From NCBI RefSeq assembly GCF_000348785.1, contig NC_020520.1:4154001-4218000 (forward strand): a DNA stretch of 64,000 nt. Reading direction: 5' to 3'. Source of the stretch: Ilumatobacter coccineus YM16-304. Its GTDB lineage: Bacteria > Actinomycetota > Acidimicrobiia > Acidimicrobiales > Ilumatobacteraceae. The notes beneath the pieces were generated by a model. It worked only from the letters and a program-made list of their open reading frames with translations, was not told the DNA's origin and searched no databases. The position numbers and the translations under genes were made by a program. Shown here one piece after another: positions 9,683 to 18,394 of this stretch (positions within the stretch are counted from its first letter, which is position 1; each line of letters opens with the position of its first letter).

Positions 9683-12600
9683 TCAGTCGCTCGATGCGGT
9701 TGCGAGCGCCTCGGTCGGCACCACGAACGACTTGTTGTGCAGCTCGTTCTCGAGCTCCATGAGATGCACGTGGCGGCCACTCGGCTTGCCCGATTCGTCG
9801 ACCGCTCCGCCGGCACCGACGATCACCTGAAGGTCGAACACCTCCTGCACCAGACCGTCGAATCGCACGAACCCGACGATCTTCGCGGTGTCGAGATCGA
9901 CGATCCACACACCGCTGTGACGCGGCTCGTTGGTCTGGGTGAGCGGGATGCCCGCGAACACCGATTCGCGGACCTGCGAGAGTCCGACGATCGCGTAGCG
10001 ACCGATGAATGCGAGACCGCGCGTGAAACCGGGGAGCTTGGTGATCGTCTCGGTCTCACCGGAGTCGAGGTCGACGCGGCTGAGCGTTCCCTTGCCCGAT
10101 TCGAGGATGAACAGTTGGTCTCGATACCAGCGCGGCGAGTGAGGCATGCAGAGACCCGACGTGAGGATCTCGTTCGACTCGATGTCCATGACGAGGCCAC
10201 CGAAGGCCTTGGTGTCTCGCCAACCCTGCGGTTGATCGGACTCGCTGAACATCGACACGTACTTGGGCTTGCCGTCACGCATCGCCATCCCGTTGAGGTG
10301 GCAGCGATCTTCGGGGCCGAGGCCCGAGATCCACGGCGGCGTCCAGCGCGGGACGAAGCTGTGCTCGGCATCGATGGTGCTGAGGCACGAGAAGCGAGTG
10401 TTCACCACCCAGAGTTCGCCCTCACGGTCGTACGCCTGCTCGTGGATCGCGATGTCGCCGGTGACGTGACGGTTGCGCATCACGTAGCACGAGCCGTAGG
10501 TGCCCTTCGGCTCGATCTTCTGCGCAACGGCCGGCTGATCGCGATAGGTCCAGATCTCGTCGCGGGTACCGATCGCCAGTGCGCCGGTGCCTCGGTTCGC
10601 TCCGCCGCCCGGTCGCCAGGCGATGCCCATCGGACGCGGGAACGGCGTGAAGTGCGTGTTGAGCACACCGTCCATCTCGCGAAGCGTCACCATCTTGCCG
10701 CTCTGATACGTCGACATCAGCAGGCTGAGTCCGGTCTTGCCGAGCAGTTCGGGCACGCTCGACGTGTGCACCGATCCCATCGGATGCTGGCCGGCATCGA
10801 TCGCCGCGTTCGTCTCGACCTCGTCACCGGCAGGCGCCTTCGGCGCGGCTGCTGCGGCGCGCTTGGGTGCGGCGGTTCTCGGCGCCGCCGTGGCACCCGG
10901 ACCGGGTCCGCCCGACACCGCGTTCGCGCGGTCGGCGGTCTCCTTGACCGTGCCGAGCACCTCGTGCAGTTCGGTGGTGTTGCGGCGCCACTTGTCGGGT
11001 GCCGGCGGCGTGAGCGTGTGACGCGACAGCGGCAGCGGTCCGTCGAGCGGATCGTCCCACGGCAGTTCGGCGAAGCGGCAGAGGCGGGCGATCTCGGCGT
11101 TGGGGTCGCCCGTGAGTCGGTGGTAGTTGGCCACGGTCCAGCGGCCCGGGGCGACACGGTCGAGGTCGTCGAGGATCTTGTTGGTGGTGTACTCCCACTG
11201 CTTCGCGCAGATCTCCTGCACCGACTTGCCGATGAGGTCCTGCCAGCCCGGGATGAGCAGCAGCGACCAGGGGATGCCCTCCCAGTTCGGCAGGTCGGGA
11301 TAGGTGGCGAATCCGCCCGAGCGCCAGGCGTCGATCATCGACGAGATCTCGGCGCGCGGCGGGCGTGACAGGTAGATGTAGCGAGCGTCGGGGAAGACGC
11401 GGTCGAGGAACTCGATGCGCAGCGCGTTCTTCGGGGTCTTTTCCAGGAAGCGGAGTCCGGTGCCTTCCATGGGCGGCGGCTGTTCGTTGCGGTCGCGAAG
11501 GTCGTTCCAGAATGCGTCTCGGAGCGCCTCGACGACCGGCGGTGTGGCGTGCTCGGCGGTGAGTTCGTTCGAGTGCCAGTCGTTGTCGCTGGGTCGCAGA
11601 CCCGGAATCGACTCGATGAGCATGTGGCTCTCGCGGCCGATGGTGAACAGGTTCGGCGCCTTGGCGAGCGTCTCGAACAGCAACGTGCTGCCGGCGCGCG
11701 GCGGCGACACGATGATGACCGGGCGATCGAATCGAGGGTCGCCCTTCTCGTCGTTGCTCGCATCGGGCACCGGGGTCTCGTGCACCTTCACGACGGGCGG
11801 GCTCGCCGCAGTTTCCTTGTCGGGCCCGGCCGCGAGCGCACTCGCGGCGAGCAGCGTGCCGATCGTCGTCGCAGCCGACGAGTGGTTGTACTCGATCACG
11901 GCGTCGGGCAGGGCACGGAGTGCGGCGACGAATCGATCGACCTCCGCCCGGTAGCCGGCCGCGCTCGGGGTGGATCCGTGCAACGCCCACAGCGTCTGCC
12001 ACGTCTCGATGAACTGGTCGACCTCGGCGCGGATGGCCACACCGGCGCCGTCGGTCGGCACGTGTTCGCTCAGCCGTGCCCAGATCGCCTGCATCTGCGC
12101 CGGCGGCATGACGGGGGCGATGTTGAAGCTCTCGGGGAGGATGAGCGGCGTGCGGCCTTCCTCGTACGGCAGCGTCTTCGCGTCGACGTTCGTCGCTCCA
12201 GCACCGTTGCGGATCATCTCCCACAGCGCCGGTGTGCCGACGGTGTCGATGACGAGGTGCACCCGGTGCGAGCCGCCTGGGTTCAAGACGTTGTGACGAC
12301 GGAACGTGTCGAAGACCCAACTCTCGCCAGCCGCCATGTGCACCGACGCATCGCCGCACTGGAACTCGACGTCGGGGGTGGTGATGATCGGCACGTGGAT
12401 GCGCACCCGGTCGAACCAGTAGAGGTGCACGTCGAAGTGCGGTGTCGCTTCGCCGCCCGGGTCGATGCGCATGAGACGGGTACGGCCGACCGGCACGCCG
12501 AACGATGCGATGGTCTGCGCGAGGTACGAGTCGGGCTGCAGCCATCCGGTGGTGGCCTGCTGTCCGCCGATCGAATCGTCGGTGTGGTCGCCGCCGACCG

Positions 12601-12742
12601 ACACCAGGCTGACCGCCGTGTTGCCCTTGTGGCCGGTGGGGTGCCGGCGCCACGCGTCCTCGGGGAGCGCCTCGACTTCCTCCCGGAGCTTCTCGACGTC
12701 AAACGCGAACGGCAGTCTGATGAACGGTTCGGTGAGTTGCAT
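9683..12742 (-). CDS. Three-domain fusion: Asp/Asn beta-hydroxylase + sulfotransferase + DUF4915 (TIGR03032)
   Basis: 1019 aa. Residues 1-200 look like the aspartyl/asparaginyl beta-hydroxylase fold, with GGEATPHFDVHLYW and a second His pair near HRVHLVID as possible iron ligands. Residues about 335-600 are a PAPS-type sulfotransferase with the P-loop-like SPPRAGSTLL near 345. After an Ala/Pro linker (about 610-650), residues 655-1000 match the DUF4915/TIGR03032 type (LSLLMSTYQSGKM, PMGIAWRPGG), a probable beta-propeller. No signal peptide. -10 TAGCGT lies nine bases before the ATG. The fused order suggests hydroxylation and sulfation of one substrate, perhaps a peptide; the substrate is unknown. 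Confidence 0.85.
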   Translation of the reverse strand: MQLTEPFIRLPFAFDVEKLREEVEALPEDAWRRHPTGHKGNTAVSLVSVGGDHTDDSIGGQQATTGWLQPDSYLAQTIASFGVPVGRTRLMRIDPGGEATPHFDVHLYWFDRVRIHVPIITTPDVEFQCGDASVHMAAGESWVFDTFRRHNVLNPGGSHRVHLVIDTVGTPALWEMIRNGAGATNVDAKTLPYEEGRTPLILPESFNIAPVMPPAQMQAIWARLSEHVPTDGAGVAIRAEVDQFIETWQTLWALHGSTPSAAGYRAEVDRFVAALRALPDAVIEYNHSSAATTIGTLLAASALAAGPDKETAASPPVVKVHETPVPDASNDEKGDPRFDRPVIIVSPPRAGSTLLFETLAKAPNLFTIGRESHMLIESIPGLRPSDNDWHSNELTAEHATPPVVEALRDAFWNDLRDRNEQPPPMEGTGLRFLEKTPKNALRIEFLDRVFPDARYIYLSRPPRAEISSMIDAWRSGGFATYPDLPNWEGIPWSLLLIPGWQDLIGKSVQEICAKQWEYTTNKILDDLDRVAPGRWTVANYHRLTGDPNAEIARLCRFAELPWDDPLDGPLPLSRHTLTPPAPDKWRRNTTELHEVLGTVKETADRANAVSGGPGPGATAAPRTAAPKRAAAAAPKAPAGDEVETNAAIDAGQHPMGSVHTSSVPELLGKTGLSLLMSTYQSGKMVTLREMDGVLNTHFTPFPRPMGIAWRPGGGANRGTGALAIGTRDEIWTYRDQPAVAQKIEPKGTYGSCYVMRNRHVTGDIAIHEQAYDREGELWVVNTRFSCLSTIDAEHSFVPRWTPPWISGLGPEDRCHLNGMAMRDGKPKYVSMFSESDQPQGWRDTKAFGGLVMDIESNEILTSGLCMPHSPRWYRDQLFILESGKGTLSRVDLDSGETETITKLPGFTRGLAFIGRYAIVGLSQVRESVFAGIPLTQTNEPRHSGVWIVDLDTAKIVGFVRFDGLVQEVFDLQVIVGAGGAVDESGKPSGRHVHLMELENELHNKSFVVPTEALATASSD

Positions 12743-12803
12743 CGCCGACCGACGCTAGCCGTCGAGCCTCTGTCGCCTCACATGCCCCACGAACAGGAAC
12801 CCG

Positions 12804-12828
12804 TCATCCGGTGTCTGACACCGGATGA
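12804..12828. repeat. 25-bp palindrome, copy 1
   Basis: Half site TCATCCGGTGTC, central T, then its exact reverse complement. A second copy with one changed base lies about 1 kb away, so the two bracket the homocysteine methyltransferase gene. REP-like or terminator-like. Confidence 0.8.
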
Positions 12829-12891
12829 TGGGCACGGGCCGATCGACGATGTGGAGGCCGGGGTCGCGGCAACCATCTAGTGTCCTGCGCA

Positions 12892-13827
12892 GTGACCGGC
12901 CGAGCGCGCAGAGTTCCCCAGTTCGCTGGGAGGGTCTTCCTCGGCGAAGCTGGCCTGGAGACTGACCTGCTCTTCAACCGCGGCATCGATCTGCCCGACT
13001 TCGCAGCCTTCCCGCTCCTCGCGACCGAATCCGGACGCACCACGCTCTCGGCCTACTGCCAGTCGCTCATCGATCTGGCGCGTCGCAATCGCACCGGCGT
13101 TGTCTTGGAAACAGCCACCTGGCGAGCAAACCCCGACTGGGGAATGCGCCTCGGTTACTCACCCGAGCAACTCGACACGGCAAACCGCCGTGCTGTCACA
13201 TTGCTTCTCGAGCGACGCGCGGCCAATCCCGACGTCGACGTCGTTGTCAGTGGCACGGTCGGTCCGCGCGGAGACGGCTACGCCATCACCAACGCGATGT
13301 CGAGGCACACCGCAGCCGCCTATCACCGCCCGCAGATCGCCTCGCTCCATGCAGCCGGAGCGGATCTCGTTTCAGCATTCACGATGAACCATGTCGACGA
13401 AGCAACAGGCATCGTCGACGCCGCCCAACACGTCGGAATCCCTGTCGTCATCTCGTTCACGGTCGAAACCGACGGGCGTCTGCCATCCGGGCAAGCGCTC
13501 GCTGCGGCAATCGACGAGGTCGACGCTGCGACCGACAGCGCAGCCGCCTACTTCATGGTCAACTGTGCGCACCCGTCGCACTTCGCGGATGTCTTCGATT
13601 CACCAGGGCCATGGGACCGCGTGCGCGGGATTCGCGCCAACGCGTCGCGAATGAGCCACGCGGAACTCGACAACGCCCCCGACCTCGATCGAGGCGACGC
13701 AGCCGATCTCGCGGAGCGGTATGTCGAACTCGCCGAGCGACTTCCGCAATTGTCGATCGTCGGAGGTTGCTGCGGTACCGATCTCGATCACCTGAGTCGG
13801 ATCAGCGCCGCGCTCGACCAAGCCTGA
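12892..13827 (+). CDS. Homocysteine S-methyltransferase family protein
   Basis: 311 aa from GTG at 12892. Zinc-dependent S-methyl transfer to homocysteine (MmuM/YagD type) is the family reaction. The zinc site is visible as VNCAHP and GGCCGTD near the C terminus, and the N-terminal GEAGLETDLLFNRG corresponds to the family DGG/DGA-type start. The frame extends to another GTG at 12880, but the -10 TAGTGT at 12878-12883 overlaps that codon, so the leaderless start at 12892 is preferred. The gene is flanked on both sides by the same palindrome. Its codon use looks slightly less G/C biased at third positions than its neighbours (impression only). Methyl donor (S-methylmethionine or other) unknown. 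Confidence 0.85.
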   Translation: MTGRARRVPQFAGRVFLGEAGLETDLLFNRGIDLPDFAAFPLLATESGRTTLSAYCQSLIDLARRNRTGVVLETATWRANPDWGMRLGYSPEQLDTANRRAVTLLLERRAANPDVDVVVSGTVGPRGDGYAITNAMSRHTAAAYHRPQIASLHAAGADLVSAFTMNHVDEATGIVDAAQHVGIPVVISFTVETDGRLPSGQALAAAIDEVDAATDSAAAYFMVNCAHPSHFADVFDSPGPWDRVRGIRANASRMSHAELDNAPDLDRGDAADLAERYVELAERLPQLSIVGGCCGTDLDHLSRISAALDQA

Positions 13828-13852
13828 CGCACTCCAATCGTGCTCCCCTGCG

Positions 13853-13877
13853 TCATCGGGTGTCTGACACCGGATGA
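13853..13877. repeat. 25-bp palindrome, copy 2
   Basis: Same element as the one at 12804-12828 with one mismatch (TCATCGGGTGTC, T, GACACCGGATGA). It lies between the stop of the methyltransferase and the stop of larC, so it could act as a two-way terminator there. Confidence 0.75.
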
Positions 13878-13881
13878 TGGG

Positions 13882-15096
13882 TCAGGTGCGGCGGGTGGCT
13901 TGGGTGAGGATGTCGGCGGCGGGGCGGTCGAGGGCCTCGGCCGCTGCGACGACGTCGTCCCACTCGACGCTGGTGTTGACCACCTCACCGTGCAGCGTCG
14001 CCGACTTCACCCGGATCTGGTGACCGTCGACGTCGACCGTGCTGAACGTGCGGGGCAGCGTGTGGCGATGCACCACGTGCTCGCGCAGACCGATCGTGGT
14101 CGTCGACCGGAAGATCGTGTCGCGCACCGCTGCGGCGTGCTGCTCGTCGGTGAGCGCCGAGAAGGTGTGCGCCGGGCGACCCTTTTTCATCACGATCGGC
14201 GTGACCCACGCGTCGACCGCACCAACCGCGAGTACCGCGTCGATCGCAGCCGGGAACAGGCGGGTGTCCATGTCGTCGATGTTGGCGTCGATCTGGATCA
14301 GGTCACCCGTGTCGGGCCCGTCGTCCGAGCTCGCCTGCTCAGCACTCGCAGGCCGTGACGATGATGACGTCGGGGCTGCGAGCGTCCCGCTGACGAGGCG
14401 CATCGCGTTGACCACCTCGTCGGGATCTTTCGATCCAGCACCGATCCCGACCTGTTCGATCGTCATGGCGGGCATCGGCCCCCACTCCACGACGAACTGG
14501 TCGAGCAGTGCGGCACCGGTCGGCGTGGTCGACTCGAACGGCGCCGGGCCGGCCTGCACCGGGCAGCGCCCGCTCAGCAACGCGACGACCGCGGGCACCG
14601 GCACCGGGATCGGTCCGTGCGCTCCCCGCGTCTGACCGCTGCCGAGGCTCACGGTCGAGCAGTGCAGCGCGGTCATGCCGAGCTCGTCGGCCAGGTGGTG
14701 GAGTCCGGCGCAGACGCCGACGATGTCGGCGATCGAGTCGAGCGCTCCGACCTCGTGGAAGTGGACGTCGTCGATCTCCGAGCGATGCGCCGCGGCTTCG
14801 GCCGCCGCGAGCCGTTCGAACACGCCGATCGCACTCCCCCGCACCGGTTCGTCGATCACCTGCAGCAGTTCGACGATGTCGGGCAGGTGCCGAAGCGTGC
14901 GAGTCTCGGGCACGTCGACGTGCATCTTGACCGCGCCGAGGCTGGCCCGGGTGACCGGCTCGGTCCGCAACGTGATGCCGAGGTCGAGTCGATCGAGCGG
15001 CGCCTGCAACACCTCGATCGGCACGCCGATGTCGGCGAGCGCACCGAGGAACATGTCGCCGCTCACGCCGGCGGTCGCGTCGATCCAGACGATCAC
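13882..15096 (-). CDS. larC: Nickel-pincer cofactor nickel insertase LarC
   Basis: 404 aa. LarC inserts nickel into the pincer nucleotide made by LarB and LarE, a CTP-dependent cyclometallation. Family motifs visible: start VIVWIDATAGVSGDMFLGAL, VHFHEVGALDSIADIVG, PTGAALL, and IDANIDDMD in the C-terminal half. The two halves (LarC1/LarC2 of lactobacilli) are in one uninterrupted frame. The GTG start overlaps the larB stop by GTGA, showing translational coupling. A Ser-rich stretch (SSSSRPASAEQASSDDG) joins the two halves. No larA racemase lies nearby, so the client enzyme is encoded elsewhere. Confidence 0.93.
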   Translation of the reverse strand: MIVWIDATAGVSGDMFLGALADIGVPIEVLQAPLDRLDLGITLRTEPVTRASLGAVKMHVDVPETRTLRHLPDIVELLQVIDEPVRGSAIGVFERLAAAEAAAHRSEIDDVHFHEVGALDSIADIVGVCAGLHHLADELGMTALHCSTVSLGSGQTRGAHGPIPVPVPAVVALLSGRCPVQAGPAPFESTTPTGAALLDQFVVEWGPMPAMTIEQVGIGAGSKDPDEVVNAMRLVSGTLAAPTSSSSRPASAEQASSDDGPDTGDLIQIDANIDDMDTRLFPAAIDAVLAVGAVDAWVTPIVMKKGRPAHTFSALTDEQHAAAVRDTIFRSTTTIGLREHVVHRHTLPRTFSTVDVDGHQIRVKSATLHGEVVNTSVEWDDVVAAAEALDRPAADILTQATRRT

Positions 15097-15758
15097 TGCT
15101 GCGCCTGCTGCTGCGCGACGAGGTTGAGGATGCGGATCGCTGCGCACGCGGCGCCGAAGCCGTTGTCGATGTTGACCACGCTCACACCCTGGGCGCAGCT
15201 CGCGAGCGAACTGTTGAGCGCCGTCGAACCGCCGGTTGCCACGCCGTATCCGACCGACGTCGGAGCGGCGATGATCGGGGCGCCGATCATGCCACCGAGC
15301 ACCGAGACGAGCGCCGCGTCCATGCCGGCCACGGCGATGACGATGTCGGCCGAGCGGATGTCGTCGAGCCGCGCTTCGAGTCGCCACAATCCCGCCACGC
15401 CGACGTCGACGATCAGCTCGGCGTCGATGCCGCTGAACTCGAGCGTTCGCGCTGCTTCGGCGGCGACCGACGCATCGGAGGTGCCCGCAGCGACGACCGT
15501 GACACGACCAGACCGCCGCGGCAGCGTCCCGCGCAGGAACGCGGTGCGCGACAGCGTGTCGATGTCGATCGAGTCGGCGTGACGAACCACGAGCTCGCGA
15601 GCTTGCTCGTCGGTCAGGCGCGTGAGCAGCCGAGGCTCGCTCGTCTCGGCGATGAGGTCGGCGACGATCGAGACGACCTGCTCGGTCGACTTCGTCCCGC
15701 ACAGCACCGCCTCGGGCATACCGACGCGGGCCTGACGTTGATGGTCGTGCTGGTGCAT
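15093..15758 (-). CDS. larB: Nickel-pincer cofactor carboxylase/hydrolase LarB
   Basis: 221 aa. LarB carboxylates nicotinic acid adenine dinucleotide and hydrolyses it, the first step of pincer cofactor synthesis. The C-terminal half is the PurE/AIR-carboxylase-like domain: VTVVAAGTSDASVAAEAART, VAGMDAALVSVLGGM, APTSVGYG. ATG at 15758 overlaps the larE stop (ATGA); its own stop overlaps the larC GTG. A His/Gln-rich N-terminal tip (MHQHDHQ) is unusual and could bind metal, but that is a guess. Confidence 0.93.
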   Translation of the reverse strand: MHQHDHQRQARVGMPEAVLCGTKSTEQVVSIVADLIAETSEPRLLTRLTDEQARELVVRHADSIDIDTLSRTAFLRGTLPRRSGRVTVVAAGTSDASVAAEAARTLEFSGIDAELIVDVGVAGLWRLEARLDDIRSADIVIAVAGMDAALVSVLGGMIGAPIIAAPTSVGYGVATGGSTALNSSLASCAQGVSVVNIDNGFGAACAAIRILNLVAQQQAQQ

Positions 15759-16594
15759 CAGACCGCCGGCGCTCCGACGAAGGCCCGGCCTGGCTCGTAG
15801 GCCCGGCCGTCGAGTTCGATCGACACGATGGTCGGCTCGATCGCCGCCATCTCGCTTCTGACCGAGGTCAGCAGGTCGGCGTCGATCACCTCGCGATCGT
15901 CGTCGCCGACTTCGACGAGGACCGCATCGGCACGAAGGCGGCAACGCACGACGGTGATCCCCGTCGTCGAGCGGATGAGCTGTTCGCCCGCCTCGATCGC
16001 TCGCAGACGCGGGGCGGTCACACGAGTGCCGGTGTAGAGACGGCTCGCAAGGCACGGCGATGCGGGAAGCTCGGCGGCGTCGAGATCGAGATGGCGAGCC
16101 ATCGCTCGGATGTCGGCTTTGGTCACCTCGGCCTCGATGTACGGGTGGCGCACGTCGCGCTCGGCAGCCGCCGTGAGCCCCGGGCGGTACTCGCCGAGAT
16201 CGTCGACGTTGGCACCGCTCAACATCACACCACCGCCATCGCTCAACTCGGCGATCGCGTCGTACAGATTGCTCTTGCAGAAGTAGCAGCGGTCGGTCGG
16301 GTTGGAGAGGTAGCGCTCGTCGTCGAACTCTCGCGACCGCACCACCTCGAGCTGCCAGCCTTCACGCTCGGCGTAGTCAACGACCCGGGTGGTGCCGTCG
16401 TCGGGCACCGCGGGCGTGACCGTGTGCGCCACGAGCGTCGCAGTCGGAGCAGCGCGGTGCGCCACCGTGGCGAGCAGCAGCGAGTCGATACCGCCACTGC
16501 AGGCGACGACGCGCGACGGGATCGTCGACAGCACGGCGTGGAGCCGTGCGAGTGCGGCAGCGGGGTCGGGACGCGACCCGATCGTCAGACTCAT
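15758..16594 (-). CDS. larE: ATP-dependent sacrificial sulfur transferase LarE
   Basis: 278 aa. LarE adenylylates the LarB product and donates sulfur to make the pincer thiocarboxylates. PP-loop SGGIDS at residues 33-38, CYFCKSNLYD at 103-112, and Cys181 in PASPCLASRL, the position of the sacrificial cysteine of single-Cys LarE enzymes. The longer frame from 16633 is rejected because MSLTIGSRPD gives the usual length; a weak -10 (AACACT) lies eight bases upstream. First gene of a larE-B-C operon with overlapping stops and starts. Confidence 0.93.
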   Translation of the reverse strand: MSLTIGSRPDPAAALARLHAVLSTIPSRVVACSGGIDSLLLATVAHRAAPTATLVAHTVTPAVPDDGTTRVVDYAEREGWQLEVVRSREFDDERYLSNPTDRCYFCKSNLYDAIAELSDGGGVMLSGANVDDLGEYRPGLTAAAERDVRHPYIEAEVTKADIRAMARHLDLDAAELPASPCLASRLYTGTRVTAPRLRAIEAGEQLIRSTTGITVVRCRLRADAVLVEVGDDDREVIDADLLTSVRSEMAAIEPTIVSIELDGRAYEPGRAFVGAPAV

Positions 16595-16722
16595 CGTGCC
16601 CCAGTGTTGCCGCGTCGGCGCCCCGTTCCACACACCGTCAGCCTGCCCGGACGCCGACTGCGACGTGAGCGCGCTGCGAAACGATCGGCGGGCATCACGC
16701 CCGACGCCGCCAGAATGTCGAG

Positions 16723-17217
16723 GTGAGTCGTCTGTTCGTTGCGCTGTGGCCGCCCGACCACGTCGTCGCGCGCCTCGAAGAACTCCACCGCAAAGACCAG
16801 GTCGGCGCTCGTTTCGTGGTGCCCGAGAACTGGCACGTCACCCTTCGGTTCCTCGGCAATGCCGACCCGAACGAGGTCGCCGACGCGCTCGACCGTGCGC
16901 AGTTCGCCCCGACGACCGTGACGCTCGGTCCGGCGGTCGATGTCGGCAACCAACGCACCCTCTTCGTTCCGGCAACCGGCACCGACGCGCTCGCGGCAGA
17001 GGTCGTCGACGTCACCCGGCATCTCGGCGACGAGAAGATCCGCGAGCGTCACCTCGGACACGTCACCATCGCCCGGTTGAAGAAGGGGGCCAACATGCCG
17101 CGCGTGCTCGGCGAGCTGATCGACGCGCAGTGGGCGCCGGCCGAGGTCGCCCTCGTCGAGAGCCGGTTGCATCCCGACGGCGCTCGCTACGACACGCTCC
17201 AGACCTGGCCGATCTGA
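16723..17217 (+). CDS. thpR: RNA 2',3'-cyclic phosphodiesterase (2H family)
   Basis: 164 aa. Opens 2',3'-cyclic phosphates at RNA ends. Both catalytic HxT motifs of the 2H phosphoesterases are present: HVT at 38-40 (NWHVTLRFLG) and HVT at 113-115 (GHVTIARLKKG). GTG start; CAGAAT, a weak -10, ends six bases upstream. Divergent from larE and convergent with the MBL gene, with a large hairpin between the two 3' ends. Confidence 0.92.
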   Translation: MSRLFVALWPPDHVVARLEELHRKDQVGARFVVPENWHVTLRFLGNADPNEVADALDRAQFAPTTVTLGPAVDVGNQRTLFVPATGTDALAAEVVDVTRHLGDEKIRERHLGHVTIARLKKGANMPRVLGELIDAQWAPAEVALVESRLHPDGARYDTLQTWPI

Positions 17218-17219
17218 TC

Positions 17220-17292
17220 CGGGTGTTTCCGCCACTCGGGTGTTTCGCTGGCCACAGGGGGTCTCGAAACACCCGGGCGACGGAAACACCCG
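17220..17292. terminator. Two-tier inverted repeat between convergent genes
   Basis: Outer arms 17220-17231 and 17281-17292 (CGGGTGTTTCCG and its complement) and inner arms 17237-17247 and 17265-17275 (CGGGTGTTTCG and its complement) nest around an 17-base loop. Inner and outer arms are copies of each other. It starts three bases after the thpR stop and ends 15 bases before the MBL stop, so it fits a shared bidirectional terminator. Confidence 0.7.
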
Positions 17293-17307
17293 AATGGGTG
17301 GGAGGGG

Positions 17308-18324
17308 TCACACCGCCGCGTAGACGCTGTCGAGTCGGGGCCGACCGGTGCCGTCGACATCACCGGAACCAGGACTCGCGACGGCGACGAGTCCGTCGTC
17401 GACCAGCTTCACGATGTGGCCGAGGACGCTGTATCCCGCCGGCCGGTGCAGTTCGACCCGGACGGCTGCGTACAGCTCGGTCACCATCTCCGGGATCGTG
17501 GCCAGCCCGCGGCGGATCGCGTCGAGCACCTGACGCTCCCGTTCGAGCCGATGGTCGACCAGCCCGCCGATGAACTCGCGTGGGTTGGTGATCGGCGAGC
17601 CGTGCGTGGGGATCGCCGTGCTGATGTCGAGACCCGCCACCATGCGCAACGATTCGATGTAGGCGCTCATGTCGCCGTCGGGGGGTGACACGACGGTCGT
17701 GCTCCATCCCATCACGTGATCGCCCGAGAACAGCGTGCGCTGCGACCCGTCGTCGAGGGTGAAACACATGTGGTTCGACGTGTGGCCCGGCGTGTGGATC
17801 CCCGTCATCCGGAGACCTCCCGACTCGAACACCGTCTCGCCGCTCGACACGGCCCGATCGGGCACGAAGTCGGTGTCGGTGCTCTCCTCCATCTTCGGCT
17901 CGGCATCGTCGTCGTCGTCGTCGGCGTCGGTCGGATCGGGCTCGGGGGCGCGGCCGAAGTCGTCGGGCAGCGCACCGACATCCCACTCGTCGATCGCCGC
18001 ACCGTGCGGCCCGAACGCGATCGTCGGCGCTCCCGTCTCGGCCTTCAACCACTCGGCGAGGGGTGAGTGGTCGGCGTGACAGTGCGTGACGAGAATGGCC
18101 CGCACGGTCTCACCGTCGAGCGCAGCCCGAAGCGCGTCGCGGTGCGAGTCGAGCCGCGGGCCCGGATCGATCACGGCCACGTCGCCGCGCCCCACGATGT
18201 AGGTACCCGTACCGCGATACGTGAACTTCGACGGGTTCTTCGCAACGACTCGCCGCACGTGCGGAACGACCTCGGCCACGCCCCCGTAGGTGAAGTCGTC
18301 TTCCTCGAGCGTCACGAAGTCCAT
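17308..18324 (-). CDS. MBL-fold hydrolase (LACTB2-like) with acidic insert
   Basis: 338 aa. Metallo-beta-lactamase fold with THCHADHSPL, HTPGHTSNHMCF and SGDHVMG as the metal-site motifs, followed by a winged-helix C-terminal domain (about 270-330), the arrangement of LACTB2-like hydrolases. Between the first two metal motifs is an insert with seven consecutive or near-consecutive Asp residues (DPTDADDDDDDAEPK, about residue 130). Start ATG 18324 gives the usual N terminus; the frame continues upstream into low-complexity Arg/Ser sequence. Last of three minus-strand genes after the AI-2E exporter and asparaginase. Confidence 0.88.
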   Translation of the reverse strand: MDFVTLEEDDFTYGGVAEVVPHVRRVVAKNPSKFTYRGTGTYIVGRGDVAVIDPGPRLDSHRDALRAALDGETVRAILVTHCHADHSPLAEWLKAETGAPTIAFGPHGAAIDEWDVGALPDDFGRAPEPDPTDADDDDDDAEPKMEESTDTDFVPDRAVSSGETVFESGGLRMTGIHTPGHTSNHMCFTLDDGSQRTLFSGDHVMGWSTTVVSPPDGDMSAYIESLRMVAGLDISTAIPTHGSPITNPREFIGGLVDHRLERERQVLDAIRRGLATIPEMVTELYAAVRVELHRPAGYSVLGHIVKLVDDGLVAVASPGSGDVDGTGRPRLDSVYAAV

Positions 18325-18394
18325 GCCTGATTTGACCACCTTTCGCGACCGCTGCGAGAAACGGGCGACCCGGGTCGCGACGCTCGGCGTGGCG

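Noticed and set aside
15097-15702. N-terminal extension of LarC
   Set aside because: It overlaps larB out of frame; the GTGA junction and the VIVWIDATAG start fit the family.
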